Shown: one piece after another, positions 46,780 through 59,208 of the stretch | Position numbering within the stretch: position 1 is the first letter of the stretch | Layout of the letters: every line of letters starts with the position of its first letter | Assembly: GCA_951394405.1 (NCBI GenBank) | Contig: OX596341.1 | Span: forward strand, 992,001-1,056,000 | Length of the DNA stretch: 64,000 bases | Direction of reading: 5' to 3' | DNA from: Coprinellus micaceus | Taxonomy: Eukaryota; Basidiomycota; Agaricomycetes; Agaricales; Psathyrellaceae | Translations under genes and position numbers: made by a program | Notes under the pieces: model-generated | What the model saw: the letters and a program-made list of their open reading frames with translations, nothing else | What the model was told of the DNA's origin: nothing | The model's database searches: none

Positions 46780-48948
46780 CCACGGTTGTGCCCGCCGTTC
46801 GGGAATTCGCGAGATATACACATTTTAAAGTCCGACCCACGTCAGTCTAAGCTCGACAATTGACTTCCAAAGTCGAACAAGGCCCCTATTTACCATGGTC
46901 TGTGGCTGCCGTCTTGAGGTATCGTCTAACCGATGCTCAAGAAATAGCCTCCCTCAACGGATTGCCAACCGACCACAAACCGCTACACGTGGGTTTACGC
47001 CTTCACACTCTATGTTCCAAGGGTTAATTCAGTCGGGGGGAGTTGGAACGTGTTGCATTGTGAAAGAAGATCAGGAGTGTTTGAAGAACGAAGAAACACT
47101 CCGCCTAGACATGTGCTCCTAGTGCACCTATTCACGGACATTACACGTGAGTCGGCTTCGTCGTATCGCAGATGGGTTAATTTCTGTACCTTTCTCCCAA
47201 GTTGTCGGCCCACTCATATACCTAATGACCTGCAACGTATAGAGCGAGCTCCGAGATGTTGCCACGTCATTCCAATTGGGCCTCACCAAGGCCGCCTGGC
47301 GACGCTGGCTCGCAAGTAATCCATATCCTCCACTCGTTGAGGCCGCGTCCTTGGGGATCTCGTTTACCTCGAGTTTTGAGCCTCTGGTTCGGTGCGTCAA
47401 GGGCGCACTTTCCTTGATACTCAGGCTTCCATTGGCCCCAAACTCTTCTCGGATTTTCTTTGAAGACTAAGTCCAGGAGGCACAAACAGAGCTCTCCCAT
47501 CTAGCCAGTAGCTCTTTATCCTCCTACCGTCAGCCCACTGAGGGAGCCGAGGAAATTTGTAGTCAGCGGAGATCCCAATTGGGTTGTTGCGGCAAGGTCG
47601 CCCTCAAAGGCGATCGTGATCAACACTTCAAGCGTCAATGCTAAATCTGTGCCATTGGGCAATTGGCCACGAGTGGGTCTTCTACGCTTTCTATGCAATT
47701 TGGCCTTTCATAGCGTTCCGGGCACGAGATCCCTTCACGACAAGCACCCGAGGATGTGGCATTCCATTTACGGGATGCGCGAGAGGATCAAACTAGGGAA
47801 GGGGAACCGTTTGCGAGGAGGGATTTTGCCCAAACTTCCGCTCCTGCGCAAGATTATGAACAGGGCAGTGCATGTGCGTGTCGATGTGGTGTCCCTTATG
47901 CTGGCTCTAGAACCAAGGAGGACAACACAAATGAAAGTCGCGCTGTTCCGGTGACCACCACGCTAGGCGAAATGCCAATTTCATCCACTTACTACCCACC
48001 AACGATTCCCGTTGCAGTTGCCATCGGCCGCGGCCCTGCAGGGACGACTTCAAGGGCTCCATACGACGCGATGGTAGCTTGATGACCCCTTTGGCGTCCT
48101 GCACTCTATGTAATCCAGTCAACCAAACGTTTGGGGCGGGAGACGTCCCGACCAGCTTGCTGGAATTTTCCTCGCGATATCGCCACGAGGATGTAGATCA
48201 CTGCGGTCTTGTTCCAGGAAAACAAATCAAGGCAAAGGATCCTGTAGGAGGGAATCGCCCGGTGTTGATTCACTTGCTGTTGTTCGACCTGCCACTCCTG
48301 CGTAAGGCGATGAGCGATGGTGTGTGTGTGTGTGGTGATGCTTCCATCCGCACTCGCGGCTCTCCTCCTGACAGACGATCGACAGGCACACATCACGATC
48401 CACCAGCATATCCCTTCAGCCAGTCTACCCTTGTCAGGACGGGCGTCTACACAACTGGGACGGCCTCGATATATCGGTAATGGAAAGCGACCGCTTATAG
48501 CCTCCATTGTGCGGTGCATGGCGAGGCCGACCGTCCGAGTATCGCAATTTCCCTTTTTCGTACCGCCATCCCAGACGATCTCCGTGATGGGCTGCCGGCA
48601 ACATGAGGAGTGAGCCCTATGATCGACTAAATTAAAAGTGACGATTGGGTGTTGATTTCCTTGCTAGACCTATATTCTCTTTGCTCACGACCCGAGGTGC
48701 TAGGCAAGCCGATACGTCTCGGTGGCCTGCGGACGCACCACTCTCCTGGTGTTCGTCCAGCTAGAGCCATGTTCTGTAGTGTGTACACGGCGAGGCATTC
48801 ATATCGCCCTCAAGCAACAGTTTTCGGAAAGCCCAGCAAATGGGCGCACAACCCAACGGCTTCTTAAAGGGAAATTGGGAGTCGCGTATGCCGTCCCTCC
48901 GATAGTCTGGTCACTATCCCGGTATGCTGAGAGCCATACCCTAAAGCA
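46780..48948 (+). repeat. Right copy of the long GTPase-associated repeat
   Basis: This is the homologue of 40620-43919, shorter by about 1.1 kb through internal deletions. A (GT)n run lies near 48320-48335. Frames are not conserved with the left copy. Confidence -1.
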
Positions 48949-50224
48949 ATGCCGAGTAATCATGGAGCCGCGGTTGTCTCTGCACCGGACGCCTCGCAAG
49001 GTGTTGTCGTCTTGTGAGTTCCATGACCTCTGGAGCTTGGAACCACGAGTCCACTGATTTACCGCATATGCTTTGGCGCGCACAATCTAAAAGGTTAATG
49101 GGCCATACTGGTGGGGCAAGCCACGTAAGTCCCCTCCGCATAGCGACTCGTATCGAGTCGGCCTAGCCAGCTGATATCATTGTCTCCTTCCAGTTCATCA
49201 ACAGAGCAGCAGGGGGCCCCGTCGCGCCTGTGGACCATGTCTTATCGACCAAGGATTTCGATATTCAGTCGTATCCGCTCATCAACCCCAATGTGGACCC
49301 TCGTGACCCGCAGTCTCGAGTTACACTTGTGGAGATCCCCGGGTTGAACGATGCCAATAACGCACACGCTGGTGACGTCGAGATCGTCAAGCAAATTAGC
49401 TCATGGTTAGAACGGTAAGCAATAGGGTCTTCGCTGCTGCTTCTCGTTGGGAGCGAACATGGCCCTGAGTAGACTCACCACGTAGGTGCAGAAACGACGT
49501 CATGGTCGGCGGAATCATCCTCCTTCACGATATCAACGATGATGACGCTACCATGTACGCCAACACCCAAGCTTGGCCGGTCAAACACCTCAACTCGCGG
49601 GAGTTGTTACAGCGTCTTGTTCTCACTGCAGGGAAGTGGGACCACGATTTTTTCGAAAGCGACAGGGAGACGTACGTCAAGCGCAAGCAAGTCTTGAGCA
49701 ATATCCCTGCCTGTAAGAGGCTGCTATCTGGGGGGGCGACCATGGGCCAATACGAAGGTGACCGACATTCTGCGTGGAATGTGATTGGCTCACTCCTTGA
49801 AAAGAAACCACTGGGGGTGCAAGAACTTCGAAATGAATTCAGCGGAATCGAGGCAAAGCTCTTGGCAACTTCAAAGCCACCATGGCGTCGGATAGCTATG
49901 CGCATAGCGAAGGCCCTCTTCAACCTGGGGTTGACCTTGTCGAATTTCCTCACTATGGCGACTGGCACAAGTATGGATAAGGAGGGGAAACGACAGGCAA
50001 CCATGGTGGCTTCTGACCGCAGTGGAAATTTGGAGATTTTGAGCGGGGCTCAGAATTTTCGGATTGATACTGTAACAATCGCAGCGATTCAGGGAAACTT
50101 TAACCAGCACATCAGCGTGAGCCACCACTGGCACTTCCATGGACCCGTCACAATCGTTAGACCCAGCCCTGCTGCGGCAACGTCTTTTCTGGGGCAGCCT
50201 ACCCACCGGTGGGGGTCACGGTAG
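48949..50224 (+). CDS. AIG1-like G-domain GTPase, copy 2
   Basis: Exons 48949-49013, 49094-49124, 49194-49414 and 49486-50224 give 351 residues. Splice sites correspond exactly to those of copy 1, and the third exons are equal in length (221 nt). The P loop reads LLMGHTGGASHFINRAAG: relative to copy 1 a codon is missing, so both the Lys/Arg and one Gly are absent. G3 is LVEIPGLND and the G4-like region is RLVLTAGKWD. Downstream of the G domain is ILSGAQNFRIDTVTIAAI, a motif that resembles the SGAQNFxIxGG segments seen in many basidiomycete signalling proteins. The His-rich tail of copy 1 is missing. Likely a nucleotide-binding-deficient relative or a gene decaying while still open. Confidence -1.
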
Positions 50225-52038
50225 CGCGGTTGCCATGAAATGCGGGCCAATCGTTCTTATATTATTATTGACATGTCGGGATGGCATGTGCTCAGGTTTG
50301 GGCGTGTGCTTTCACCCCTATTATTTCCACCCCCACACCGCGCCCTTTTATTCTTATTTTGTATTCCTTTTCGCCCCTATCCCCCGTTTTGGATCCCAAT
50401 ACTCTCATGCCTATCCCCCGCCCCTCACAAGTTAGCATTGCCCCATTCTTCCTTGGTGTACCTCGGGCCGTCTAATATTGTCCCGGGTATCCGTCGTGCT
50501 TTCCTCTCGTTTCTCACGACTTGAAGCCACACCCTCTTTATTTTCGGTTCCGGGGCGTCTCGTTGCGCCTTAGTTATTTACATATCGTCGTCTGCTCCGA
50601 GGCAGTATTGCGCTCGAGACTCTTTGTACTTGTAATATGGCTATGATTATGGATGTACATCGGCTATGCCAATATGACACTATGCCCCCTTTTTTGAGCG
50701 AAGTGTCTTTCACCTGCGGCGATGGTGAGCGGGGTCTTGGTGGCCGTTTTTATGAGTTTGGCACCCTTCGATCGAACTGTGGGAGACACATAGGCGCCCA
50801 TCACTGATGGGCTGATGCACACTGCACATCCGACCATGGCAAGGGGGTGGTGGGGTTTCAATGCAGAGAAGTAGGCGCCAGGCCCAATCGTGCGGTAAGG
50901 AGAACAACTCGTCTCAGTGAGCCTCAGATATCCGTTCGTCGTCGTCGCTTGAGTATGAACAGGCTCCTATGAGGCTGAGAGAGGAAATCCAACCGACCAA
51001 ACGACAAACAGTGCTCATAGGGGAGCGTACCAGGCCAAAGGAAAGCCAGATGCGTGTATGCGGAGGTTGTCTTTGACCGGAGTCCCAACGGTTACCGTTT
51101 GGATGGTACGCCTGTCATGGTGCCGAATCCTGCGAGCGGGTATCCTGTTGGGGGCCTGGTATCCGCCGCAAACTCCCAAGGGGCGCTGGATAGAGTCTAC
51201 TCTTCGTTAGACGTCGTGTGAAGGGGAGGTCGAACGGCGTGATTCAAGATGAGTTGCTGGACGAGGCGGAGGAATCAAGTCTGGCTCATGTGTGACTTCT
51301 ATGCGAAGCGGAGTTCATGGCATACGTAGAAAAAGAATTAGTTCGCTTTCCAAGGAAGACTAGGGGGAGAAATGCGTCAGTATCAAGCGGGTCAGGAGAA
51401 CTTGACGAGAGGGTGAACGAACAGGAGACGATAAGATAGTAATAAACCAACGAGAAAATACAAACAAGGTAGGTAGGTACAATCAATGGGACGATGAGAT
51501 ACAAGATGATCGTGACAATCGAGAGAGATGTGGGCTAGGGAGGGTGACCATGGGGTTCATGGTACATACAACAACCAACCTGAGCTAGCCAGCCATCAGG
51601 AGGTAGGGATGTAGGTAGGGAGTGGATTGGAGTGGATGATGGAGTATGGAAACAATGGAGAGAGAGAGAGAAGTCGTCAGAATGTGGTGATAATGGATAA
51701 GTATCGTACGTATCATATCGTTCAACTGGACGTGAGGAATCAGAACGGACTCAGTCAGGATTCCTGACCGAGGAAGACGGAGGGAGGGAAAGGAGCGTCT
51801 AGAAAAACATGGAAATAGAGGAGGGAATACGTTACGGGTGGTATATGGATAAGGAAGGAACATAGGCATGACATGGCATATACAGATTTTCTCCCCTTGT
51901 CGCTGCCCCGTACCCTTGTGTACTCCGAGCGCGGGATTGGTCGGGGAAGGTGTTGGGACGCAGACATACGATAACGCATAAAGCCATAGCATAGTTGGTT
52001 GGACGCGGCCGAGTGAGCTTGGAGGAACGGACGCCCGT
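50225..52038. other. Intergenic, convergent 3' ends
   Basis: 3' flanks of GTPase copy 2 (+) and CNOT11 (-). A GA repeat lies near 51659-51672. No gene is supported. Confidence -1.
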
Positions 52039-53538
52039 TCAGAAGCCACCGCCGCTCATGATGAACCGGTACAGCGCGTTGGCTTCCTCAAAACGGGCGT
52101 AGTGAAGGCAGAAGCTGCAAACTTCCGCGCAGTCCGTGTCCGAGTTCGGGTCGATGATGTTGAGCTTGATGAGTGACACGAAGAATCGACAGAGCTGGGG
52201 AGGTGTTTCAGTGAAAACAGCGTGGCTACGAAAAGGTAAAGACTTACATGTTGCAATCCTTTTTCGAACCGGTCGTCGCTGATTAGGCCTTCCATTTGTT
52301 CCCGTTCGGCATGCTCAATCCAACCAATGCAACGCGTGATGAATTGGCCCAAGACTTCAAGCCGAACAAAATCCGCAACTGTAGAATACCCGGGGACCTT
52401 GATGTATGACTGGTCTCGTAGCAGCCGTCCAATGAGATCGAACGAAGGGAGCGTGGGCGGAAGGTGTGGAAGGACGTCGATGAACGTCATCGGCTCCGGG
52501 TTGGGGTTGGTGATCAAGCTGACGAAGAGTGGGTGGGCGACAGTAGGGTTGTATGTGACAATGGGGGTAATGTCGAGGGACGTGACCATACGCGAAGAGG
52601 CGACTTCAGGGAGAAGTGGAATCAATGTGCGTTGTTCTGAGAGGTTGAGAACACGGTCTCGTGCCGCGAGAAGAAGCTTCACTGCGTAGATGAGGCGCTC
52701 GTTTTGCTTTTCCCTTTCGAATGAGTATTCGGGGGTTGCTACTCGTGAGGATCTCTGCGAAACTCTGTTAGTATCGGAGGGGGCCGATTGCCCACGTTTG
52801 TTTTGAAAATAACGATAAGCCGAGTCGTCTCTGCATTCCGGTCAGCACTATGTCGAGGAGGGAAACGGGGCCCACCCACAGGTCAGAAATACTGTTATAC
52901 AAGTCGTCGTCGAGAACCAGATTAATTGCTCTAAGTTTCGGAGGCAAAGGAGACCGGGCCAATGTGGTGGGGGAGTATGGTCCAATCTGGGAAGGGTCAG
53001 CACCAGATATGGAAGTGTGAAGGGATTGTCGCTCACATCATTGCCGTCCCCTTTCAAGATCTTCCACAAAACCCACACCAGTTGTTCGTTTGGGCTTACC
53101 CCACCCTCCTTGGTGGAGAAGCTGACAGCCTTTTCCCTCTCGTTGATGTACGTTACGAACAGGGCCGACTTGAAAGGGTTCACGGCGATAGGATGTGGTG
53201 CATAGAGAGTGTAGAGGATGAAAGATACAAGAATTCGGCTCGCAATCTAGCGTATATTCGTCAAATCCCGACCTCACGGAAAAGTGTTTGACACTGACCT
53301 CTGCCGGTGTCGTGGAGTCCAGGATGGGTAGCAACGCTTCCAGGGCGACCTGAAATCGCGCCATGGGTTGTAGCATCTGGGTAAAGGCCAAAGCCCCCTT
53401 TGAGCACGGAAGTGAGTGGGCCGTCGACAGCAGTTTGTTGACCGATGCCTTGGGTTCCGTCGACCCTGTCACCATCGGCTGTGGCGACAGGGGCAGGCTC
53501 GTCGGCGGGAAGAGACGGGGCTGCATTGCGGTCTGCAT
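52039..53538 (-). CDS. CNOT11: CCR4-NOT complex subunit CNOT11
   Basis: Exons 53299-53538, 53037-53246, 52876-52986, 52248-52754 and 52039-52194 (minus strand) give 407 residues; every junction is phase 0. The match to animal CNOT11 runs the full length. The N-terminal helical region holds ILYTLYAPHPIAVNPFKSAL (human [20 protein letters not shown]). The C-terminal domain holds LIPLLPEVASSRMVTSLDIT, YNPTVAHPLF, FVRLEVLGQFITRCI, and LCRFFVSLIKLNIID followed by EVCSFCLHYARFEEANALYR (human FLQSLIRNKIINVQD, FCIEFSRIREAAGLFRLL). In animals it binds CNOT10 and docks on the N-terminal part of CNOT1 in the cytoplasmic deadenylase. Human CNOT11 is longer mainly through a disordered N terminus. Start: the first ATG of the open frame. 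Confidence -1.
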
Positions 53539-53882
53539 CGCGCCAATGCAGTGCGCTGGAGTCGAGGACGACCTCTCGGCGTTGTCTCGCCTGGTCGATG
53601 GAGGTGGACGTCGTTGTCCGAGTTTTGGTCGCCGCCGTCGTCAACGCCGAGCAGAACACAAGTTGCCGGAGGTTGCCGGTTCCCATCGATCCTTTATGTA
53701 ATCCGTCCACGTGATTACCCCCTTGGTCCGTTCACTGGGCGCTAAATTCTAATTCTCTCCCTTCAGCGCCATCTCGGGTTCCCAGGGTTTCCAAGGGGGA
53801 TATAATCAAATAGTTATATTAATACAACATCAAGACGCCGGGAGGAGCCCGCAACCCCTCCGTCAGCCAATTCTGGCTTGAG
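53539..53882. other. Intergenic; CNOT11 promoter
   Basis: Between CNOT11 and the 3' end of the next F-box gene, both on minus. GGGCGCTAA, a variant of the recurrent motif, lies near 53737. No gene is seen. Confidence -1.
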
Positions 53883-55268
53883 TCAAAGGCGGACAGAACC
53901 CCCATAAACTACCGCTTGCCGAGAAGTAGTCATCTCCAAGAAAATCTCGTCGCTACAGTCGCAGTCCATGAGCTCGACGCTGCCCAGTTGAGGAAGCAGA
54001 CAGCTCCCGCTGGAGACCGTCAGCGCGCTTACAGTGTCGTTCGTTGTCCTACATCCAAGAGAAAGGTGTGCTAGAGAAGAGAACTGGGGCCTTCGAAGAA
54101 CAGTAAGGACATCCTGTTCTAATCCCCACGCAGCCTCGTGGTATATAGGCCAAGAAAGTTCGAAAGAGCGAAGCTTGAATTGGCTTCGCTCACAAAGGCG
54201 AACGAGTGCCCCGGTGCCTGAATGTATTCCTCCGCTAGATTCAGAACCGTTGAAAACCCAGCTTGAGATGAGTAGCGCCGTGAGGGACGGAAGGGAGAGA
54301 TAAACCAGGATCTCTGGTGTGCTGACCCAGTGGAGGCTGAGGCCTTGCAAGTTGGGTAGGTGCACAACTGGGCAATCATCTGAAGGATCTCCGACGAGGA
54401 AGCCGACCTTGAGGTGTTCGAGTTTCTGACCATGAGTCGCAAGCAACGGCAAAAGGTAGGCAGCACTGCAATCGTAAAGTTCGAGTGACGTTAACGACTC
54501 CCAAGGCGCACCGTCTAGGACTCTGTGGTGGATCGTAGAGCCCCAAGTGACTTGCCGGAGCCGAGGGGCGGAATACAGCATCGAGCGCAGATACGAAGTT
54601 TCGTGGTCCGTCCAGCTAGATATGTCGACGGTGAAAATCTCGAGAATCTCTGGGACTGGCCACTGCTGCGAGAACAACGCATACATCATCGTGTAATGCA
54701 GGCTGATGCGTACATTCGTCCACCGATGCATTTCTTTGAAAACCATCTTCATAGCTTTCCTCTGCGCACGTTTGTTCGGGCGTCCGTCGAGTATGAGGGT
54801 GATGCCGAGGGGCTGTCCGTTCGACCGCCTGAGCCACTTCGCGAGCTTGGGCAGTTGTGTCGTCCGAGGACAGTCGATGTACAAGGTAGACCAGAGGCTT
54901 GACTCAGACCGAGTTCCCGAGAGCATGATTCTCCGCCAAGACTTGCATACACAGGAGAGTGTGAACGGGTTCGCCAGGCCTTCCCTGTCGACACCGATAC
55001 ATGGGCTGGGGTTGCTACTTGGTTCGAGAGAATTATGGTCGTTCACCCCAATGTACAACCGGAATACTTGAAGTAGAACCTCGGTTGACAGGTCCTGGAT
55101 CCCCACAGCCTAAATGAAGGGTTTCGGTAAATGGGAACTCCCAGTCCCGAGTAGAGAACTCACCGTATCGACGGGCTCCGCCCTGCCAGCAGGGCCGGAA
55201 GGAACAGGTTTCAACGACTTCCGTCGATGAGCGAGCGCAGCTCGTTCACCAGGGCGTCCCTTCGCCAT
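53883..55268 (-). CDS. F-box protein with LRR-like region
   Basis: Exons 55164-55268 and 53883-55109 (minus strand), intron GTGAGT...TTTAG of 54 nt, give 443 residues from MAKGRPGERA. A second likely intron lies in the 5' UTR (GTGAGTGCC...CTTACAG just before the ATG). The F-box is VGIQDLSTEVLLQVFRLYIG, then LSCVCKSWRRIML and SLWSTLYID. Leucine-rich repeats follow (LTSLELYDC, LEHLKVGFL, LQGLSLHWV, LAHLSLGC). SCF receptor role inferred. It sits between the core genes CNOT11 and CLA4 and is not closely related to the other five F-box genes in the window. Confidence -1.
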
Positions 55269-56111
55269 TGCAAACTGTAAGAAGTTGGTTAGGCAGAATT
55301 TTGCTTCATGGACAGTGGCACTCACCCTTGCTGAACTGATAGGTTATGGTATGGGGAGATCTAAGAGTGAGTGGGTATATATATGAACGCTCCTCAAAGA
55401 ACTCGACGACATTGTCCGCTAATTAGACAAGGACGCCACTGCCTGCCCTTCAATGCACGACTCGGCGGCACCGACTCGGACAGACAACGAATCCCCAAGG
55501 AGACCTTGTACACGACTTGCACAGCTTCCTACAGCCGAAGGGGTTGCTGGAAGTCGCCCTGTTGGCACGACAAGTAGCGGAAGAGGGGGTTGCTGGCAGC
55601 GGAGAAATGGTCAGGGTCTAGACATGTTCGATTCGTCAGGGGATGGACGGGGAATACATAGCAACAAACCGAACAGAACATCAAAGGCATAAAAGAAGAA
55701 GACGAAAAAGGGAGAGAAGGGAGGTTAAGGAAATCCGCGCCCTGAAGGTACGCCACCGTGCAGGGCACGCAAATAGGGGTCAAAATAATATTGTGCAGCA
55801 GATACGTTGAAGAACAAGCATCAAGGACAAAGAAATCGGATGGTGATATAGCTGGCAAAGCGCCATAAAGGGGATGGGCGTAAAATTGTTACAACGTAAA
55901 CCACGTGCGTGGACGGGTTACAGGAGGGAGGGGTCGCGAAACGGATCGAAGGGTTAAAAGGGGAGAAGAGGGGTAACGAAATTAGACAAGTAGCTTGGCT
56001 GAGAGATGGAATAAAGAATAAACGTAATCCAGGCCTTGGGGGAGTCGCTGATATAAAGACGAGAGATCCGCAGAGAGAGCAGAGAAGAGGGATGAGACAG
56101 AACCGAATTAT
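55269..56111. other. Intergenic
   Basis: Promoter side of the F-box gene and 3' UTR side of CLA4. No gene is supported. Confidence -1.
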
Positions 56112-58821
56112 TTATGGCTGCTTGGTCTTCCATCGCAACAACGGCGCCAGGCCCGAAGGTCCACAAGCCTTCTGCAAGAATTCGTGCTATGCAACAGATC
56201 AGCATCAAGCCTCGACGAAACAGCGGGTCAAGAAACTCACATCCAAAAGCTCGTCAGCAGTTGCACGGCTCGCGACGTCAACGCAGAGACACACAGCCAA
56301 GAAGCTCTTAAGCTCCCTACTTAGGGCCTCAGGCTTCTTGAGAGTAGGGGTTCCGTTCGTCGCGATCAAGTATAGTGCCTTCAAGGGCTCTTCGTCGAGG
56401 TAAGGGGGTTCGTTTTCGATCATTTCAATGGCCATAATACCGAGAGACCAGATGTCGACCTTGGCTCCGTACTCCTTCTGCTTGACGACTTCAGGAGCCA
56501 TCCAGTAGGGAGTACCGACCATGGTCGCTCGCTTCGACTTCTGATCAGTGAGTTTGGCGGAGAAACCGAAATCGGCTATGGGGAAGCGTTAGCAACGTTT
56601 TTGAAATGATAAGAAAGACCACGTACTGATCTTGACGCGGCCCTGGGCATCAAGCAGGACGTTGTCTGACTTGATATCACGATGGATGATGCTCTGGCTA
56701 TGCAGATGCATCAAACCTTTGCACGTCTAAAAGAACGATGGTGAATAGAGTTATGCTACAACAGCGAGGCCAACACATACCTCCAAGCAAATGCTAGAAA
56801 TCTGGTCTTCCACCAGAGCATTGTTATCGATGATGTCGGTCAACGCACCACCCTCCATGTACTCCATAACGACCCACAACTCGTTGTTCTTGACGAGGTA
56901 CGACTCGAGATAGTTGATAATGTTGGGGTGCTGCGACTCCTTCATGACCAGAATCTCGTTGACGATAAGCTCCTTTCGGGGTTGATGGGAAAGGTCCATT
57001 TCCTTGATAGCGACCTTCTTCCCGGTCGCAAGCTCCTTGGCGACATAAACGTGGCCCGAAGCACTGTAAAAGGTTATCAGTGACGGAAATATTTAATAAC
57101 GGAGTGGGATACACACCCTTGCCCGACCTTCCTGATCTTGCTGTAGATGGCCTTGGGGTCGTCATCCGACACAACCTGCCTGAGTTTCTCCATAATCTGC
57201 ACCTCGGTCATGGTGCTGATCCTCTTCTCCTTCGGCTTCTCCAGAGCAGCCGCGGCAGCCGCGACACCGGCGGCTTTAGTGGGCTTCTCCTGCTGCTGAA
57301 TCTGCACCTTCTTCGGCTGGAGAGGGAGGACAGGCGGTGGGCCTTCAAGAGCACCGGCGGGCCCAGCAGCAGGCTGGGTAGCGGGGCTGGTGTTCGCGGG
57401 AGCTGACTTGGCTGGAGGACCAAGATTGGGCCGCTGTGCCTCCGACCTCTGCTGAGCGGCCTGGCGATCCTCTCGTTCCCGCTGGTCCCGCTCATCCTGC
57501 TGCCGCCGCCGTTCATTCTGCTGATCTTGCCTACGCTGATCCTGCAAACGCTGTTGCTCCTGTAGCCTGCTTTGGCTGACAGAAGACTGAATGGACGGCG
57601 CTGTGGGAAGGGAGTCGTTACGGGGACCAGGATGTGGGCCTGAAGGCTTGACCCGGGAACGACCATCGTCGTAGGGGGAGTCATCGTAAGAAGGCTTGGG
57701 CGGTTGTGGCGCAGGGCGACTGGCGACAACGGGCCGGGGAGGGGGCGGTCGGGAAGCCTGGGGAGCCTGGGGAGCATTCGGGATAGGGAGTGGGCCACGA
57801 GGACCTTGGACTGATGAGATGGCATTAGCGAGGTGTGAACCATTGACGTGCTCCGCCGCCCGCGCGGCAGCGCTAGGGAGATTATCGCTGCTACCCGTGC
57901 TCAAACCAGGAGGCGAGGTCTCCTGCCGTTTCGGCAAGGGACGCACGTCAGGGAGTGCCTTGCCCATTCCACCAAGGCCGGTACCTGCGCCGAACCGGGG
58001 AGGAGCGCCGACGGACATGTCTTCGAGCTCCTGCTTCTGCCTGTCGGTGTAGAACTCGAGGACATCGAGCACGGCTTGGGGATCCTTTGCATAGTCTTCC
58101 CTGGTAATGGCGGATTTGGTGAGAAGCTTGCTCCATTGTTCCGGAAGACCGGTGAAGGCGCCTGATACGGGATCGAATCCAACATGGACCTTGTGTTGGA
58201 AGTTGGTTGGGTTGCTGACACCCATCAATGGGCTCCTAGAGTACACATCGTCCTGCCAGCCGTACAGTTCTTCGTCGTTCTTGAGAGAGAGGAAATACCG
58301 CTTGTCCTTGGTCTCGAGGAGCAAGCAGTAGGGTTTGAGATCCGTACGCTCGATGTTGGAGATATCGCGTAACCAAATGATGTTTTGGGAGGGGGCGGTC
58401 TGTGATATTCGGTCGATAAGAATGAAGAGAGGGGGAGAAGGGGGACGAGAGGTAGAGGAAGGGGCTGGCATACCTCGCTCTTGTGCACGCTCAGCGTCTG
58501 CTCCTTCAGGACTAGCCACTTCCTTTGCCACAGCCAGTTACCAAACCCGTCCTCCTTCATGCTGACAGTGCCATTTCGGATGATTTGCGAGTTCATCGTG
58601 TCGTCTGAGCCGCGATTGGGTGTACCGCCTATGCCTGAGTAGGACATGTTGGGGTAGGAGGACTGTGACGGAGATGACGAATAAAAGGAGTTGTTGTAGC
58701 CTGAACTCGCTGAGGCGTTACCGGTCGAGTACAAGGGTATGGGGTCGTTCCGTCTCTGGGGTGCCTGCGGTGCTGGTCTCGATGGTTGAAGCGAGCTTGA
58801 AGAGACCTGGTGATAAGCCAT
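56112..58821 (-). CDS. CLA4: PAK-family kinase Cla4 (PH-CRIB-kinase)
   Basis: Six exons on minus (58474-58821, 57117-58399, 56781-57063, 56627-56726, 56241-56575, 56112-56186) give 807 residues in phase. A PH domain spans about 80-175 ([15 protein letters not shown]... [14 protein letters not shown]... [17 protein letters not shown]). A CRIB/PBD follows at about 176-205 ([20 protein letters not shown]), then a Pro/Gln/Arg-rich linker. The kinase domain starts near 537 ([16 protein letters not shown]) with Lys 564 in VAIK, Asp 655 in HRDIKSDN, Asp 673 in DFG and [10 protein letters not shown]. Cla4 is the Cdc42 effector that controls septins, budding and polarity; the PH domain binds phosphoinositides at the plasma membrane. 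All catalytic residues are present, so it should be active. Single copy here. Confidence -1.
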
Positions 58822-59208
58822 AATGACCGATAGCGATCCTCGATGCCACTAGCCAATGGTCCACGATGGCCAACGCTGGTGACAATCAGAATCGAGCGGC
58901 GATGCGGAGAAGCGCCCGGTCAAAGGAGTCGTAGAAGCTCAGGAGCCTTGGAAAGGACAAGGTCAGGATCGTCCCCCAAGTCGTGTCAGAGATCGTCAAA
59001 CCTTCGTTGTGGTCGTGGCAGTCGTCGTCGTCGTCGTTGTCGGCGGCGATGGGTGTCTGAGATTCCAAGGTCGGTGTTTGACTGGCTGCACTGCCACACG
59101 GCAAGTTCCGATCTATACGCGTCCATACTCGTCCACAAGATCTCACATCGTCTTTCTAACCCGCTTTGTTCCATAGAATGATCAAGGGATGAATGGATTT
59201 CTACCCTC
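58822..59208. other. Intergenic; CLA4 promoter and RBR 3' flank
   Basis: A GTC trinucleotide run lies near 59012-59040. No gene is seen. Confidence -1.
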
